Positions 16,596-24,462 are shown, numbered from the stretch's first letter. The stretch: 28,110 bases of DNA from an uncultured Acidaminococcus sp. (GCA_900554515.1 USHN01000013.1:1-28110), one strand, 5' to 3'. Notes: generated from the sequence alone by a model not told the origin. A program made the numbers and translations.

Positions 16596-17918
16596 TTATT
16601 TCACGCTGATTTCTCCCATAACCGCTTGGTACACGTCCCAATAGCCACGCCCCGTCTGCTGGCAGATGGCTGCCAGGGATTTGTATTCGGGGTAGCTGCG
16701 GCTTTCTGTTCCCTGGGCAGTCGGAATCTCCACTGTTTTGACTCGTACCAAACCCAAAGACGTTTCTGCCAATTTTTCCTTTCGGGAAAGAATCGTCCGC
16801 TCCATTTTCACCCGGCGAATACCGATGGTACTTGTCTCCCGGAAAATTATCTGTTCCAGCGTTTGCCGCTTTTCTTCCGTACAAATCACAGTTAACAGTG
16901 TGCCAGGCCGGTTTTTCTTCATATAGACCGGAGTATATTCCACGTCTCTGGCACCATTTGCTAACAGCTGTTCCATTGTATGTCCCAGCGCTTCACCGGT
17001 ACTATCATCCAGATTGGTTTCCAGTTTCCATATCGTATCTTCTGTTTTTTCTTCAGCAGGCAGGTCTTCTTCCGGGATGGCCAGGAGCATCGCCCTGAGT
17101 AAGCTGGGGCGTTCCTGTTCCCGTTTACCCGCACCCATACCGATTTTTTCAATGGTAAACCGGTGTGGAAGAGCGTTCTTTGTGGCAATGGCAGCCGCAA
17201 TCGCTGCCCCTGTAGGTGTCACATATTCTCCTGCTGCATCCATGATGGATAGGGGCAAATAATACTGTGCAGCAATCGCTGCCACGGCCGGCACAGGAAT
17301 GGGCAAGATTCCATGGGCACAGCGAACGCTGCCTGTTCCTTCGTTAAGGACAGGAATCACTGCTTCCCGAATGCCTAAGTTGTCCAGGCAAACGGCTGCA
17401 GCAGCAATATCTACGATGGAATCCACTGCCCCCACTTCATGAAAATGCACCGCATCCAGCGTCGTTCCATGGGCTTTGGCTTCCGCTTCCCCCAAAATAG
17501 TAAAGATCTTTTCTGCCAGCGCCAGCGCACCTGCGGACAATTGCCCTGCCTCCAGGATGGCTTTCACATCCTGGAAAGTTCTGTGTTCGTGATGGTGGTG
17601 TACCTGCTCGTGGTCATGATGATGTTCTGGTTCTTCGTGATGATGGTGATGGGCTTCCTGCAATCCGTGCTGAAATCCGTATAGATAATTCATGTCATGG
17701 TCATGGTTTTCATGGGCTGCATCCAACTGCACCAGGAAATCTGTGGCGGCAAGGCCTGCTTTTTGTACCTGATGGATCCGAATTTCATATCCAGTAAGAG
17801 GCAGGCTGGCTAAAGCCCGGCGTAACACGTCCTCACTAGCGCCCAGATCCAGCAATGCGCCCACGGTCATATCCCCGCTGATACCGCTTTCGCATTGCAG
17901 ATAGAGTATTTTTTTCAT
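16596..17918 (-). CDS. larC: Nickel insertase LarC for the nickel-pincer nucleotide cofactor
   Basis: A 440-residue LarC. In characterised systems it is a CTP-dependent nickel insertase that places Ni into pyridinium-3,5-bisthiocarboxylic acid mononucleotide, giving the cofactor of lactate racemase. The family start LYLQCESGISGDMTVGALLD is clear, followed by a very His-rich stretch (about residues 69-112, with runs of four to five His) likely to bind nickel. Then come AHGTTLDAVHFHEVGAVDSIVDI and the C-terminal ETNLDDSTGEALG part. In Lactobacillus plantarum LarC needs a ribosomal frameshift between two frames; here it is one intact frame. Its ATG overlaps the larB stop by 4 bases (ATGA). Confidence 0.94.
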   Translation of the reverse strand: MKKILYLQCESGISGDMTVGALLDLGASEDVLRRALASLPLTGYEIRIHQVQKAGLAATDFLVQLDAAHENHDHDMNYLYGFQHGLQEAHHHHHEEPEHHHDHEQVHHHHEHRTFQDVKAILEAGQLSAGALALAEKIFTILGEAEAKAHGTTLDAVHFHEVGAVDSIVDIAAAAVCLDNLGIREAVIPVLNEGTGSVRCAHGILPIPVPAVAAIAAQYYLPLSIMDAAGEYVTPTGAAIAAAIATKNALPHRFTIEKIGMGAGKREQERPSLLRAMLLAIPEEDLPAEEKTEDTIWKLETNLDDSTGEALGHTMEQLLANGARDVEYTPVYMKKNRPGTLLTVICTEEKRQTLEQIIFRETSTIGIRRVKMERTILSRKEKLAETSLGLVRVKTVEIPTAQGTESRSYPEYKSLAAICQQTGRGYWDVYQAVMGEISVK

Positions 17919-18682
17919 GGCTCCCTGTCATCCTTTCCGTCACCTGTCGCCAGACGGTTAATCTGGCTGGCCAGATAGCCTGCTCCGTATCCGTTATCAA
18001 TATTAACCGTGGCAATGCTATTGGCACAGGAATTAATCATGGTAAGCAGCGCTGCAATTCCGTGAAAACTGGCTCCATAGCCCACACTGGTGGGCACGGC
18101 AATTACCGGATTTTCCACAAGACCTCCGATGACGCTGGCCAGCGCTCCTTCCATCCCGGCTATAGCGATGACGCAGTTGGCACGTTGGATTTCATCCAGA
18201 TGGGACAGGAGTCGATGCAGTCCGCTGACGCCCACGTCATAGATACGGGTAACGTTGGTCCCAAAAAATTCTGCCGCCTGCGCTGCTTCTTCTGCCACAG
18301 GAATATCCGCCGTCCCTGCACTGCATACGGCCACATTCCCCCTGCGGGATATAGGCATACGCTCTATTCGCAATAGACGGGATACCGGATCGTACTGCAC
18401 CTGTGGGCAAATAGTTTTCACGAGAGCATATTGCTCCTCACTGGCTCTGGTGCCCAGCACATTGCCTTCTTCCTTAGCCAGGCGGGAAAAAATTGCCGTA
18501 AGAAACACATCTTCTTTTCCCGCACAGTACACCACTTCTCCAAACCCCGTGCGTATGTTTCTGTGGGTATCCAATTTGGCAAATCCCAAATCTTCTATTG
18601 GCTTGCGTTTAAAATAGCGTTCTGCATCTTCTATTGGGATTTCGCCACTTTTTACTTTTTCTAAAATCGTCCGTGTTTCCAT
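17915..18682 (-). CDS. larB: LarB, NaAD carboxylase/hydrolase of nickel-pincer cofactor synthesis
   Basis: A 255-residue LarB. It carboxylates the pyridinium ring of nicotinic acid adenine dinucleotide and hydrolyses the phosphoanhydride, the first step to the cofactor. The C-terminal half is the AIR-carboxylase-like fold, with NVAVCSAGTADIPVAEEAA, DVGVSGLHRL, AGMEGALASVIGGL and PTSVGYGASFHGIAAL. Cys219 in MINSCANS matches the position of the catalytic Cys (Cys221) reported for L. plantarum LarB. The start codon directly follows the larE stop, and larC overlaps its end, which indicates tight coupling. Confidence 0.94.
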   Translation of the reverse strand: METRTILEKVKSGEIPIEDAERYFKRKPIEDLGFAKLDTHRNIRTGFGEVVYCAGKEDVFLTAIFSRLAKEEGNVLGTRASEEQYALVKTICPQVQYDPVSRLLRIERMPISRRGNVAVCSAGTADIPVAEEAAQAAEFFGTNVTRIYDVGVSGLHRLLSHLDEIQRANCVIAIAGMEGALASVIGGLVENPVIAVPTSVGYGASFHGIAALLTMINSCANSIATVNIDNGYGAGYLASQINRLATGDGKDDREP

Positions 18683-19498
18683 TTATTTTTTATCTTCTTC
18701 TGCCAGCGTGGCGTTCATACTCCCTGTACGATATCCTTCCAAGTCCAGGGATACATAGGTAAATCCTGCTTTTTTCAATGCGTCAACAATTTCCTGCCGA
18801 TGGTCCATGACCTTTTGCAGCTCTTCCGGCAGCACTTCAATCCGTGCCAATTGATTGTGAATCCGTACTCTCAGCTGATGAAATCCCAGATCAAGAAGAG
18901 CCTGTTCTCCAGCGTCCACCCTATGAAGTTTTTCCGGCGTAATTTCTTCTCCATAAGGGAACCGGGAAACAAGACAGGCGAAAGACGGTTTATTCCAAGT
19001 GGGAAGTCCCATGGCTTTAGAATAGCGGCGGATTTCATGCTTATACAGACCCGCTTCCCGCAGGGGACTTTTGATTCCCAGTTCTGCTATAGCTTTAAGT
19101 CCAGGCCGGTAATCGCCTTCGTCATCCAGATTAGAACCCTCGGCTACGGCTGCAAGATGATGCTGCTTGGCAAGCTGTAAAATTTTTTCAAAGAGTTCAT
19201 GCTTGCAGAGATAACAGCGGTCTGCCGGATTATGGGAAAAGCCTTCAATGGAAAGCTCTTCCGAATCCACAGTAGCATGCCGTATCCCCTCTTTTTGACA
19301 AAATGCCGTGGCTTCTTCCAGCTCCCGTTTAGGAAAGCTCAAAGAGCGGGCGGTTACGGCCAGTACATTATCTCCCAGCGTATCATGGGCCACCTTCAGC
19401 AAGAAAGTGGAATCTACGCCGCCAGAAAACGCAATAGCCACACTCCCCATACCTCGCAGACACTCCTGTAGCTTTTTTAGTTTATCTTCATCGGACAC
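18683..19498 (-). CDS. larE: LarE, sulfur transferase of nickel-pincer cofactor synthesis
   Basis: A 271-residue PP-loop enzyme. It adenylates the carboxylates made by LarB and converts them to thiocarboxylates. The ATP-binding SGGVDST loop is at 25-31. PSFACLVSRFPYG places Cys175 where L. plantarum LarE has its sacrificial sulfur donor Cys176, so a one-sulfur-per-protein mechanism is plausible. A second pair, CYLC (95-98), is of unknown use here; some LarE proteins carry a [4Fe-4S] cluster instead. The start is GTG at 19498, supported by an AGGAGGG site 7 bases upstream. It is the first gene of the lar operon, behind a promoter at 19534-19563. Confidence 0.94.
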   Translation of the reverse strand: MSDEDKLKKLQECLRGMGSVAIAFSGGVDSTFLLKVAHDTLGDNVLAVTARSLSFPKRELEEATAFCQKEGIRHATVDSEELSIEGFSHNPADRCYLCKHELFEKILQLAKQHHLAAVAEGSNLDDEGDYRPGLKAIAELGIKSPLREAGLYKHEIRRYSKAMGLPTWNKPSFACLVSRFPYGEEITPEKLHRVDAGEQALLDLGFHQLRVRIHNQLARIEVLPEELQKVMDHRQEIVDALKKAGFTYVSLDLEGYRTGSMNATLAEEDKK

Positions 19499-19533
19499 AA
19501 TAAAGCCCTCCTACTTACTTTTGCTCTCTTTCT

Positions 19534-19563
19534 ATTGTATTCAATTCCGGCAGGAATGTCTAA
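19534..19563 (-). promoter_or_regulatory. Putative promoter of the lar operon
   Basis: On the minus strand TTAGAC (19558-19563) and TACAAT (19534-19539) are 18 bases apart, ending 35 bases before the GTG of larE. Both boxes deviate from consensus, so strength is probably moderate. I see no clear NikR-like operator. Confidence 0.5.
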
Positions 19564-19590
19564 CACTTATTGGTCATGGACGCCTATAAG

Positions 19591-19631
19591 AAAAAGTAAG
19601 AGCGGGCCGCATCCTGAGGATACAGTCCGCT
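19591..19631 (-). terminator. Likely terminator after the flavodoxin-fold reductase
   Basis: A stem with an internal loop (AGCGG/CCGCT at 19601-19605 and 19627-19631, ATCC/GGAT inside) is followed on the minus strand by CTTAC and TTTTT (19591-19595). It separates the reductase gene from the lar operon. The imperfect stem makes full termination uncertain. Confidence 0.5.
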
Positions 19632-19641
19632 GGTAACAAGT

Positions 19642-20226
19642 TTACTGCCGGATAAAGTTGGTCTTTGTAGGTTCGGCCATAGCGGGCACCGGTATACCTG
19701 CCTTCTTTCCTGCTTCAATGCATTGCAGGAGCCAGGCCATGTTGCGGCCCAGGGTACGCATAGTAAATACGCCTTCCGCATCCTGTTTGGCTTCTTCTGG
19801 TGTATTGCCAAAAATCATGTTCCAGTAACTGGAAGAAACCAGCGGCATTTCGCTGATACCGGGATATTTGGCTAGTACATCAAGGGAAGCTGCTGTTCCC
19901 CCTCTCCGGGCGCTGGTCAGTACGGCGCAGGGCTTATGTACCAGGTCTTCCCGGGCGACACCAAACAAGCGATCCAGGAATACCTGAATTTCGCCCGTAG
20001 GGGACGCATAATATACCGGCGCTCCGATCACCAGACCGTCAATCTCTTTGCATTTTTCCGCTACTTCTTTGACCAATGCATTCAAGTTGCCATTTACCGC
20101 ATTGAGCCCCACATACACAATTTCTGTTTCAATCCCGGCAGCATTAAGTTCTTCTGCCACCAGATTTAAAGCCATACAGGTCACTTGATGTTCCCGGCGG
20201 CTGCCGTTTAATAACAATACTTTCAT
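19642..20226 (-). CDS. Flavodoxin-fold NAD(P)H-dependent FMN reductase family protein
   Basis: A 194-residue flavoprotein of the NADPH-dependent FMN reductase / iron-sulfur flavoprotein group. The N-terminal KVLLLNGSRREHQVT is the FMN phosphate loop, GLVIGAPVYYASPTGEIQVFLDRL binds the flavin ring, and SARRGGTAASLD is the third conserved loop. I do not see the extra Cys cluster of true iron-sulfur flavoproteins. The physiological acceptor is unknown. The start at 20226 is chosen because GGAGGAG precedes it; the frame is open further upstream without similarity. It stands alone between two terminators, with no strong promoter visible in the short gap, so readthrough from the small gene upstream may contribute. 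Confidence 0.88.
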   Translation of the reverse strand: MKVLLLNGSRREHQVTCMALNLVAEELNAAGIETEIVYVGLNAVNGNLNALVKEVAEKCKEIDGLVIGAPVYYASPTGEIQVFLDRLFGVAREDLVHKPCAVLTSARRGGTAASLDVLAKYPGISEMPLVSSSYWNMIFGNTPEEAKQDAEGVFTMRTLGRNMAWLLQCIEAGKKAGIPVPAMAEPTKTNFIRQ

Positions 20227-20273
20227 GGGATCTCCTCCATTCGAACAAAGTCTTTTCAACAGAATATTTGTGT

Positions 20274-20302
20274 AAAAAAACCGGAGGGGATTTTCCCTCC
20301 AG
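20274..20302 (-). terminator. Strong terminator of the 26-residue peptide gene
   Basis: An 8-bp stem (CCGGAGGG at 20281-20288 with CCCTCCAG at 20295-20302) is followed on the minus strand by seven T residues (20274-20280). It begins only 11 bases after the stop codon of the small membrane peptide. Confidence 0.85.
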
Positions 20303-20313
20303 TTTCTATTTGG

Positions 20314-20394
20314 TTATTTGTGTTTGACGCCCGTGATAACAGCCATCATAAAAGTAAATATCGTGGCATAGGCCCAGAACTTATGTTGTTTCAT
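20314..20394 (-). CDS. 26-residue single-pass membrane peptide
   Basis: A very short gene: ATG at 20392-20394, stop TAA at 20314-20316. The product starts MKQHKFWAYATIF, continues with a hydrophobic stretch to VITG, and ends VKHK. Lys and His at both ends flank one helix of about 17-18 residues (Phe, Trp, Ala, Ile, Met), so a single membrane span is likely. Support for a real gene comes from its surroundings: a GGGGAGGG ribosome site 7 bases before the ATG, a near-consensus promoter at 20429-20457 and a strong terminator right after it. I do not recognise the family with confidence and propose no function. It was probably missed by usual length cut-offs. Confidence 0.75.
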   Translation of the reverse strand: MKQHKFWAYATIFTFMMAVITGVKHK

Positions 20395-20428
20395 TGCAAT
20401 CCCTCCCCACAAGCTACTGCCTGTTTTT

Positions 20429-20457
20429 ATTATAGCAGGATGGCATCCATTTGACAA
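20429..20457 (-). promoter_or_regulatory. Sigma-A promoter of the 26-residue peptide gene
   Basis: On the minus strand TTGTCA (20452-20457) and TATAAT (20429-20434) are 17 bases apart, and the -10 also carries the TGC extension. This is among the best promoters in the window and reads into the small gene, with a leader of about 30 bases. Confidence 0.85.
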
Positions 20458-20475
20458 ATTTACTGGCAGCCCTGA

Positions 20476-21696
20476 TTATTGCCGCAGCAAACGGTAATAT
20501 TTCTTTTTGCCCTTGCGCAGCAGCAGGCTGTCTTTGCCCTTAAAGAGTGCGTCATCTACGTCGGTATTCACATCAGTGACCTTTTCCTCGTCAATGGTCA
20601 GTCCTTCCTGTTGCATCAGGCGGCGGCCTTCGCTCTTAGAACTGATTACTTTATTGGCAAAGAGCAAATCCAAAAGCTTCTGCCCCATATCTTCAGCTTT
20701 TACGGCAATAGTAGGCACATCATCCATAGTAACGCCGCCCCCAAAGAGAGCTTCTGCAGCGCTCTGGGCTTTATCCGCCGCATCCTTGCCGTGAACAATC
20801 TTAGTAACTTCGTAAGCCAGGACTTTCTTCGCCTCGTTGATTTCTGCGCCCTGTAGTGCGCCCAAACGGCGTACCTCGTCCATAGAGAGGAAGGTTAACA
20901 AGGAGAGACATTTTTCTACATCCGCATCATCCACATTCCGCCAGTACTGGTAGAAATCATAAGGAGAGAATTTCTTGGGATCCAGCCATACGGCGCCGCC
21001 CACGGTTTTACCCATCTTCTGTCCCTGGCTGTTGGTCAGAAGGGTATTCGTCATGCAATATGCCGGCTGCCGGTCTTTCCGCCGAATGAGCTCTACGCCG
21101 GCAATCATATTGGACCACTGGTCGTCACCGCCCAGCTCCATGACGCAGTCATAGTTCTTATGTAGCACATAAAAATCATAGGCCTGCATAATCATATAGT
21201 TCATTTCAAAAAAGGTGAGGCCATTTTCACTGGCCAGCCGTGTTTTATAACAGTCCGCTGCCAGCATCCGGTTGACGGAAAAATGTACCCCCACTTCCCG
21301 CAGCATCTGGACATAATTTAACTGCAAAAGCCAGTCCGCATTATTGGCAATGACGGCATGATCCAAATCGATAAAACGGGAAACTTGTTTTTTGATGCAT
21401 TCCACGTTGTGGTGAATGAATTCCGGGGTCAGCATTTTGCGCATTTCATTTTTGCCGCTGGGGTCCCCCACCATACCGGTACCGCCGCCCAAAAGTACGA
21501 TGGGACGATGCCCGGCCCGCTGCATGTGAGCCATCACCATCAGCGCTACAAAGTGCCCCACATGGAGACTGTCCGCCGTAGGGTCAATGCCGATGTAGAA
21601 GGTTATCTTTTCCTTTCCCAAAAGCTCCCGGATTTCTTCCGGATGGGACATTTGTTTCAGGTAGCCCCGCTCCTGCAGTACATCCACAACATTCAT
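20476..21696 (-). CDS. tyrS: Tyrosyl-tRNA synthetase
   Basis: Class I enzyme that charges tRNA-Tyr, 406 residues, the usual bacterial TyrS length. The HIGH motif appears as HVGH (45-48), the KMSKS equivalent as KMGKT in NSQGQKMGKTVGGAVWLD, and the tyrosine pocket in YDFYVLHKNYDCVMELGGDDQWSN (split by family positions). The C-terminal S4-like RNA-binding domain covers about the last 65 residues (SKSEGRRLMQQEGLTID). ATG 21696 has an AAAGGAGG site; a TTG directly before it is a less likely start. It lies 38 bases after mscL with no terminator or T-box between, so it appears to be the end of the ylbF-like/murB/EamA/mscL cluster. Confidence 0.96.
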   Translation of the reverse strand: MNVVDVLQERGYLKQMSHPEEIRELLGKEKITFYIGIDPTADSLHVGHFVALMVMAHMQRAGHRPIVLLGGGTGMVGDPSGKNEMRKMLTPEFIHHNVECIKKQVSRFIDLDHAVIANNADWLLQLNYVQMLREVGVHFSVNRMLAADCYKTRLASENGLTFFEMNYMIMQAYDFYVLHKNYDCVMELGGDDQWSNMIAGVELIRRKDRQPAYCMTNTLLTNSQGQKMGKTVGGAVWLDPKKFSPYDFYQYWRNVDDADVEKCLSLLTFLSMDEVRRLGALQGAEINEAKKVLAYEVTKIVHGKDAADKAQSAAEALFGGGVTMDDVPTIAVKAEDMGQKLLDLLFANKVISSKSEGRRLMQQEGLTIDEEKVTDVNTDVDDALFKGKDSLLLRKGKKKYYRLLRQ

Positions 21697-21734
21697 CAAT
21701 CTTCCTCCTTTAAAATGGTTTCATTAGTTGTAGG

Positions 21735-22193
21735 TTATTCTGGTTTTACTTTACCGCCTTTGGCAATCACACTGGTGCAATGAGGGCAGCGGGTAGCTTC
21801 GGGATCCACGGGCTGCTTGCAATAAGGGCAAAGGGTAGGTGCTTCCTGGGGAGCTTCTTTTTTCAGTTTGTTCATCAAGGTGACCAGGCAGAAGATGACA
21901 AAAGCCATAATGATAAAGTCAATCAGATTCGTAATAAATTTGCCATAGGCGATCACGGGCATCTTCGCCGCCTGGGCTTCTGCCAGCGTCGCTACTTTTT
22001 TACTCCCCAGATTGATAAAGAGGTCACTGAAATCTACGCCGCCAATAAGAACCCCGATAGGAGGCATCACCAGATCATTGACCACGGACGTTACGATTTT
22101 CCCAAAAGCACCGCCGATAATAACGCCGACGGCCATATCTACTACATTCCCCCGCAGGGCAAAGGCTTTAAACTGTTCAAAAAACTCTTTCAT
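21735..22193 (-). CDS. mscL: Large-conductance mechanosensitive channel with C-terminal zinc ribbon
   Basis: A 152-residue MscL. It forms a pentameric emergency valve in the inner membrane that opens on osmotic downshock. The N-terminal amphipathic helix and first span (KAFALRGNVVDMAVGVIIGGAFGKIV) and the second span (FITNLIDFIIMAFVIFCLV, near 86-104) are canonical. The usual charged tail is followed by two CxxC pairs (Cys122/125 and Cys136/139, CPYC and CPHC), giving a zinc-ribbon-like tail not found in E. coli MscL. An AAAGGAAG site precedes ATG 22193. It starts 14 bases after the EamA gene ends. Confidence 0.95.
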   Translation of the reverse strand: MKEFFEQFKAFALRGNVVDMAVGVIIGGAFGKIVTSVVNDLVMPPIGVLIGGVDFSDLFINLGSKKVATLAEAQAAKMPVIAYGKFITNLIDFIIMAFVIFCLVTLMNKLKKEAPQEAPTLCPYCKQPVDPEATRCPHCTSVIAKGGKVKPE

Positions 22194-22207
22194 GCTTTTC
22201 TTCCTTT

Positions 22208-23152
22208 CTAAGATGATGCTTGCGTTTGTTTTTGTTTATGTTTGGACAGAAGGGATAAGCAGGATCCCCCCAGAATTAAAAGTATCCCGACGACCATGTT
22301 GGTCGTGATAGGCTCATCAATCACCAGCCAGGCCATAAAAGAAGTCAACACCGGTTTGATATAAAACGCCAGGGAGGCAGTAGCCGGATCCGTATATTCC
22401 ATAGCGAGAAAATAGCTGGCATACCCAAGGCCTGTTACCCCTACCGCAATATAGGCCAGCGGCGGAATATGCGCTGTAGTGAGGCCAGTAAGAATGGGGA
22501 TATCCGTAAATACTTTAAGCCTTGCACTGAGTAAAAAGTCCCGCACAGGAGAAAGTTCGCTTAGAAAAATCAGTACCAGCATTTCCATACTGCCGCACAC
22601 AAAGCTGAAACTGGTCATCGCGATACCGCCGTAGCGCCCCGCATACTTTTTCCCGGCAATGCCATATAAGGCAAAAGTCATGGCGGACAGGAGAATCAGG
22701 ATAATAGAAAGCTGGCTTCCCGTCATATTGGCCGGGTCTACAATGCACAGGATACCGGCAAAGCTGGCAATTAGGGAAAAGATGGTCAGCTTATCAATAT
22801 GTTCCCCCAAAAGGAAATAGGCAAAGAGCACCACAAAAACCGGGTTGCAGCTAAAAATCACCCCGTTTACAGAAGCTTTTCCGTAAACTATGGCCATCTG
22901 ATACAGAATCATACTCACCACGACGCCAAGAAACCCGGAGAACAGGAAAAACTTCCAGTCTCGGGCCGTCAGCGTTACATGTTTTTTCTTGAGCGCAGAA
23001 AAAGCCATCGGCAGCAGTACCAATCCCCCGATCAAAAAGCGAAGAAAGGTAATCTGAATGGGATGAAACATATTCCCAAAAAACTTCAGGGCTGTTTCCA
23101 TCGTACCGAAGAAAAAGGCGGTGATTAAAACAAATACATACCCTTTATTCAT
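22208..23152 (-). CDS. EamA-family (DMT superfamily) transporter
   Basis: A 314-residue inner-membrane protein with about ten hydrophobic helices in two EamA repeats. Repeat one includes FFFGTMETALKFFGNMFHP and FLRFLIGGLVLLP; repeat two ends with EYTDPATASLAFYIKPVLTSF and VIDEPITTNMVVGILLILGG, typical of this family of metabolite and drug exporters. The substrate cannot be predicted. Its ATG at 23152 lies inside the end of murB (8-base overlap) and has a GGGAGG site within murB, so the two are translated from one message. Confidence 0.9.
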   Translation of the reverse strand: MNKGYVFVLITAFFFGTMETALKFFGNMFHPIQITFLRFLIGGLVLLPMAFSALKKKHVTLTARDWKFFLFSGFLGVVVSMILYQMAIVYGKASVNGVIFSCNPVFVVLFAYFLLGEHIDKLTIFSLIASFAGILCIVDPANMTGSQLSIILILLSAMTFALYGIAGKKYAGRYGGIAMTSFSFVCGSMEMLVLIFLSELSPVRDFLLSARLKVFTDIPILTGLTTAHIPPLAYIAVGVTGLGYASYFLAMEYTDPATASLAFYIKPVLTSFMAWLVIDEPITTNMVVGILLILGGSCLSLLSKHKQKQTQASS

Positions 23153-24092
23153 GGGATTGGCCTCCCTTTTCTTCCGAAGTATCTGCTTCGCCTAAAATAC
23201 GGACCTCTGGTTCCAGCCAGATGCCACTCATGGCATGGACCCGTTCCCGCACCGCATCCATCAGTTGCAGGATATCGGCGGCTGTAGCATGGCCGCGGTT
23301 TACCACAAAGCCCGTATGTTTTTCCGACACCTGGGCATCCCCAATGCGAAAGCCCCTGAGCCCTGCCTGATCAATCAACGCCGCAGCATAATTGCCTGCA
23401 GGCCGCTTAAAGGTACTGCCGGCACTGGGGTAATTCAAAGGTTGCTTTGCCTGGCGCCGGTTGGCTAAGTCCGTCATCGTTTCCCGGATTGCTTTTGTCG
23501 TACCGGGAGTAAGGTGCAGCTTAACCCAGAGCACAATTTCTCCCGTGTCCTGGAATAGGCTGTGACGATACCGAAATGCACAATCACTATGCTTGTAGGA
23601 TTTTTGTTTTCCTTCCAAACTGAGTGTCGTCACTTCTTCTACCAGGTTGCCTATTTCTCCTCCGTAGGCCCCTGCATTCATCAGCACAGCACCGCCTAAG
23701 GTACCGGGGATTCCGCTGGCAAATTCTAAGCCAGTCAGCCCCCACTGGGCTGCTTTGCCGGCAAGAGTAGCCAGCGTAATTCCCGCTTCTGCATAGAGAC
23801 AGCATCCCATGCGCTGGACCTGTTTAAGACCATTTCCCAGCTTGATCACAAGGCCGCGGATTCCACGATCCAAAACCAAAAGGTTAGAGCCATTGCCCAT
23901 GATCGTGAGGGGAATTTGCGCTTCCCGTCCTTTTTGGATGAGCCCTGCCACTTCGTCCCGTGTGGCAGGCATTACCAGCATATCCGCCGGTCCTCCTACA
24001 TGAAATGTGGTGTGCTGGCTCATCGGTGCACTAAACTGGTACCGCCCGGGAAAATGCTCTGCAATATACTGTTCCAGTTCAATCCACTGCAT
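23145..24092 (-). CDS. murB: UDP-N-acetylenolpyruvoylglucosamine reductase
   Basis: FAD enzyme of peptidoglycan precursor synthesis. It reduces UDP-GlcNAc-enolpyruvate to UDP-MurNAc with NADPH. At 315 residues it shows the FAD-binding HTTFHVGGPADMLV, IMGNGSNLLV and EFASGIPGTLGGAVLMNAGA, the Arg of FRYRHS (about 174-178), the catalytic Ser226 in YPSAGSTFKRP, and the C-terminal Glu294 in WLEPEVRILG. All key residues are present. The start codon is one base from the stop of the ylbF-like gene and has only a weak ribosome site, suggesting coupling. Confidence 0.96.
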   Translation of the reverse strand: MQWIELEQYIAEHFPGRYQFSAPMSQHTTFHVGGPADMLVMPATRDEVAGLIQKGREAQIPLTIMGNGSNLLVLDRGIRGLVIKLGNGLKQVQRMGCCLYAEAGITLATLAGKAAQWGLTGLEFASGIPGTLGGAVLMNAGAYGGEIGNLVEEVTTLSLEGKQKSYKHSDCAFRYRHSLFQDTGEIVLWVKLHLTPGTTKAIRETMTDLANRRQAKQPLNYPSAGSTFKRPAGNYAAALIDQAGLRGFRIGDAQVSEKHTGFVVNRGHATAADILQLMDAVRERVHAMSGIWLEPEVRILGEADTSEEKGGQSHE

Positions 24093-24093
24093 T

Positions 24094-24429
24094 TTATTCT
24101 ACAGCGGCCTTGATGGTCTCGCCCAGCTGCTTGGACAAATCCCCAATCATCATCTGAAACCGGATATAAGCCTGGATATAGTCATTAGCTACAGGATTCA
24201 GCTGCAACACCCCATAGAGGTCCTGCATTTTTTTGACCTGTGCGTCATCTGGTTTTTGGCCTTGGTATTGGGCCATCTGGATGTCCTGCTGCTGTTTCAG
24301 AAAATCTTTTACCAGCGGTTCAGCACTTTTATCCTGTGCCAGTTTGGCTTTTTGTTCCACCATCACTTTATATTCATGGGTATCTTTTAAGACCTCACAA
24401 AGTTTCGTCATTTCATCGTATACGTTCAT
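24094..24429 (-). CDS. YlbF/YmcA-family protein
   Basis: A 111-residue, largely helical and charged cytoplasmic protein with the YlbF/YmcA (DUF964) pattern: an N-terminal VYDEMTKLCEVLKDTHEYKVM, a Gln/Lys-rich middle (DFLKQQQDIQMAQYQGQ) and a C-terminal helix QAYIRFQMMIGDL. In B. subtilis, YlbF and YmcA act with YaaT in a complex that steers RNase Y, competence and biofilm formation. Whether this protein does the same is unknown, and no partner genes are in the window. A clear AGGAGG site lies before ATG 24429. It opens a cluster with murB, behind a promoter at 24463-24491. Confidence 0.85.
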   Translation of the reverse strand: MNVYDEMTKLCEVLKDTHEYKVMVEQKAKLAQDKSAEPLVKDFLKQQQDIQMAQYQGQKPDDAQVKKMQDLYGVLQLNPVANDYIQAYIRFQMMIGDLSKQLGETIKAAVE

Positions 24430-24462
24430 GAAAAATACCTCCTGACCAATTTTATCTTTTCA

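Noticed and set aside
21697..21734. T-box or other leader before tyrS
   Set aside because: The gap to mscL is only 38 bases and contains no T-box sequence or terminator.
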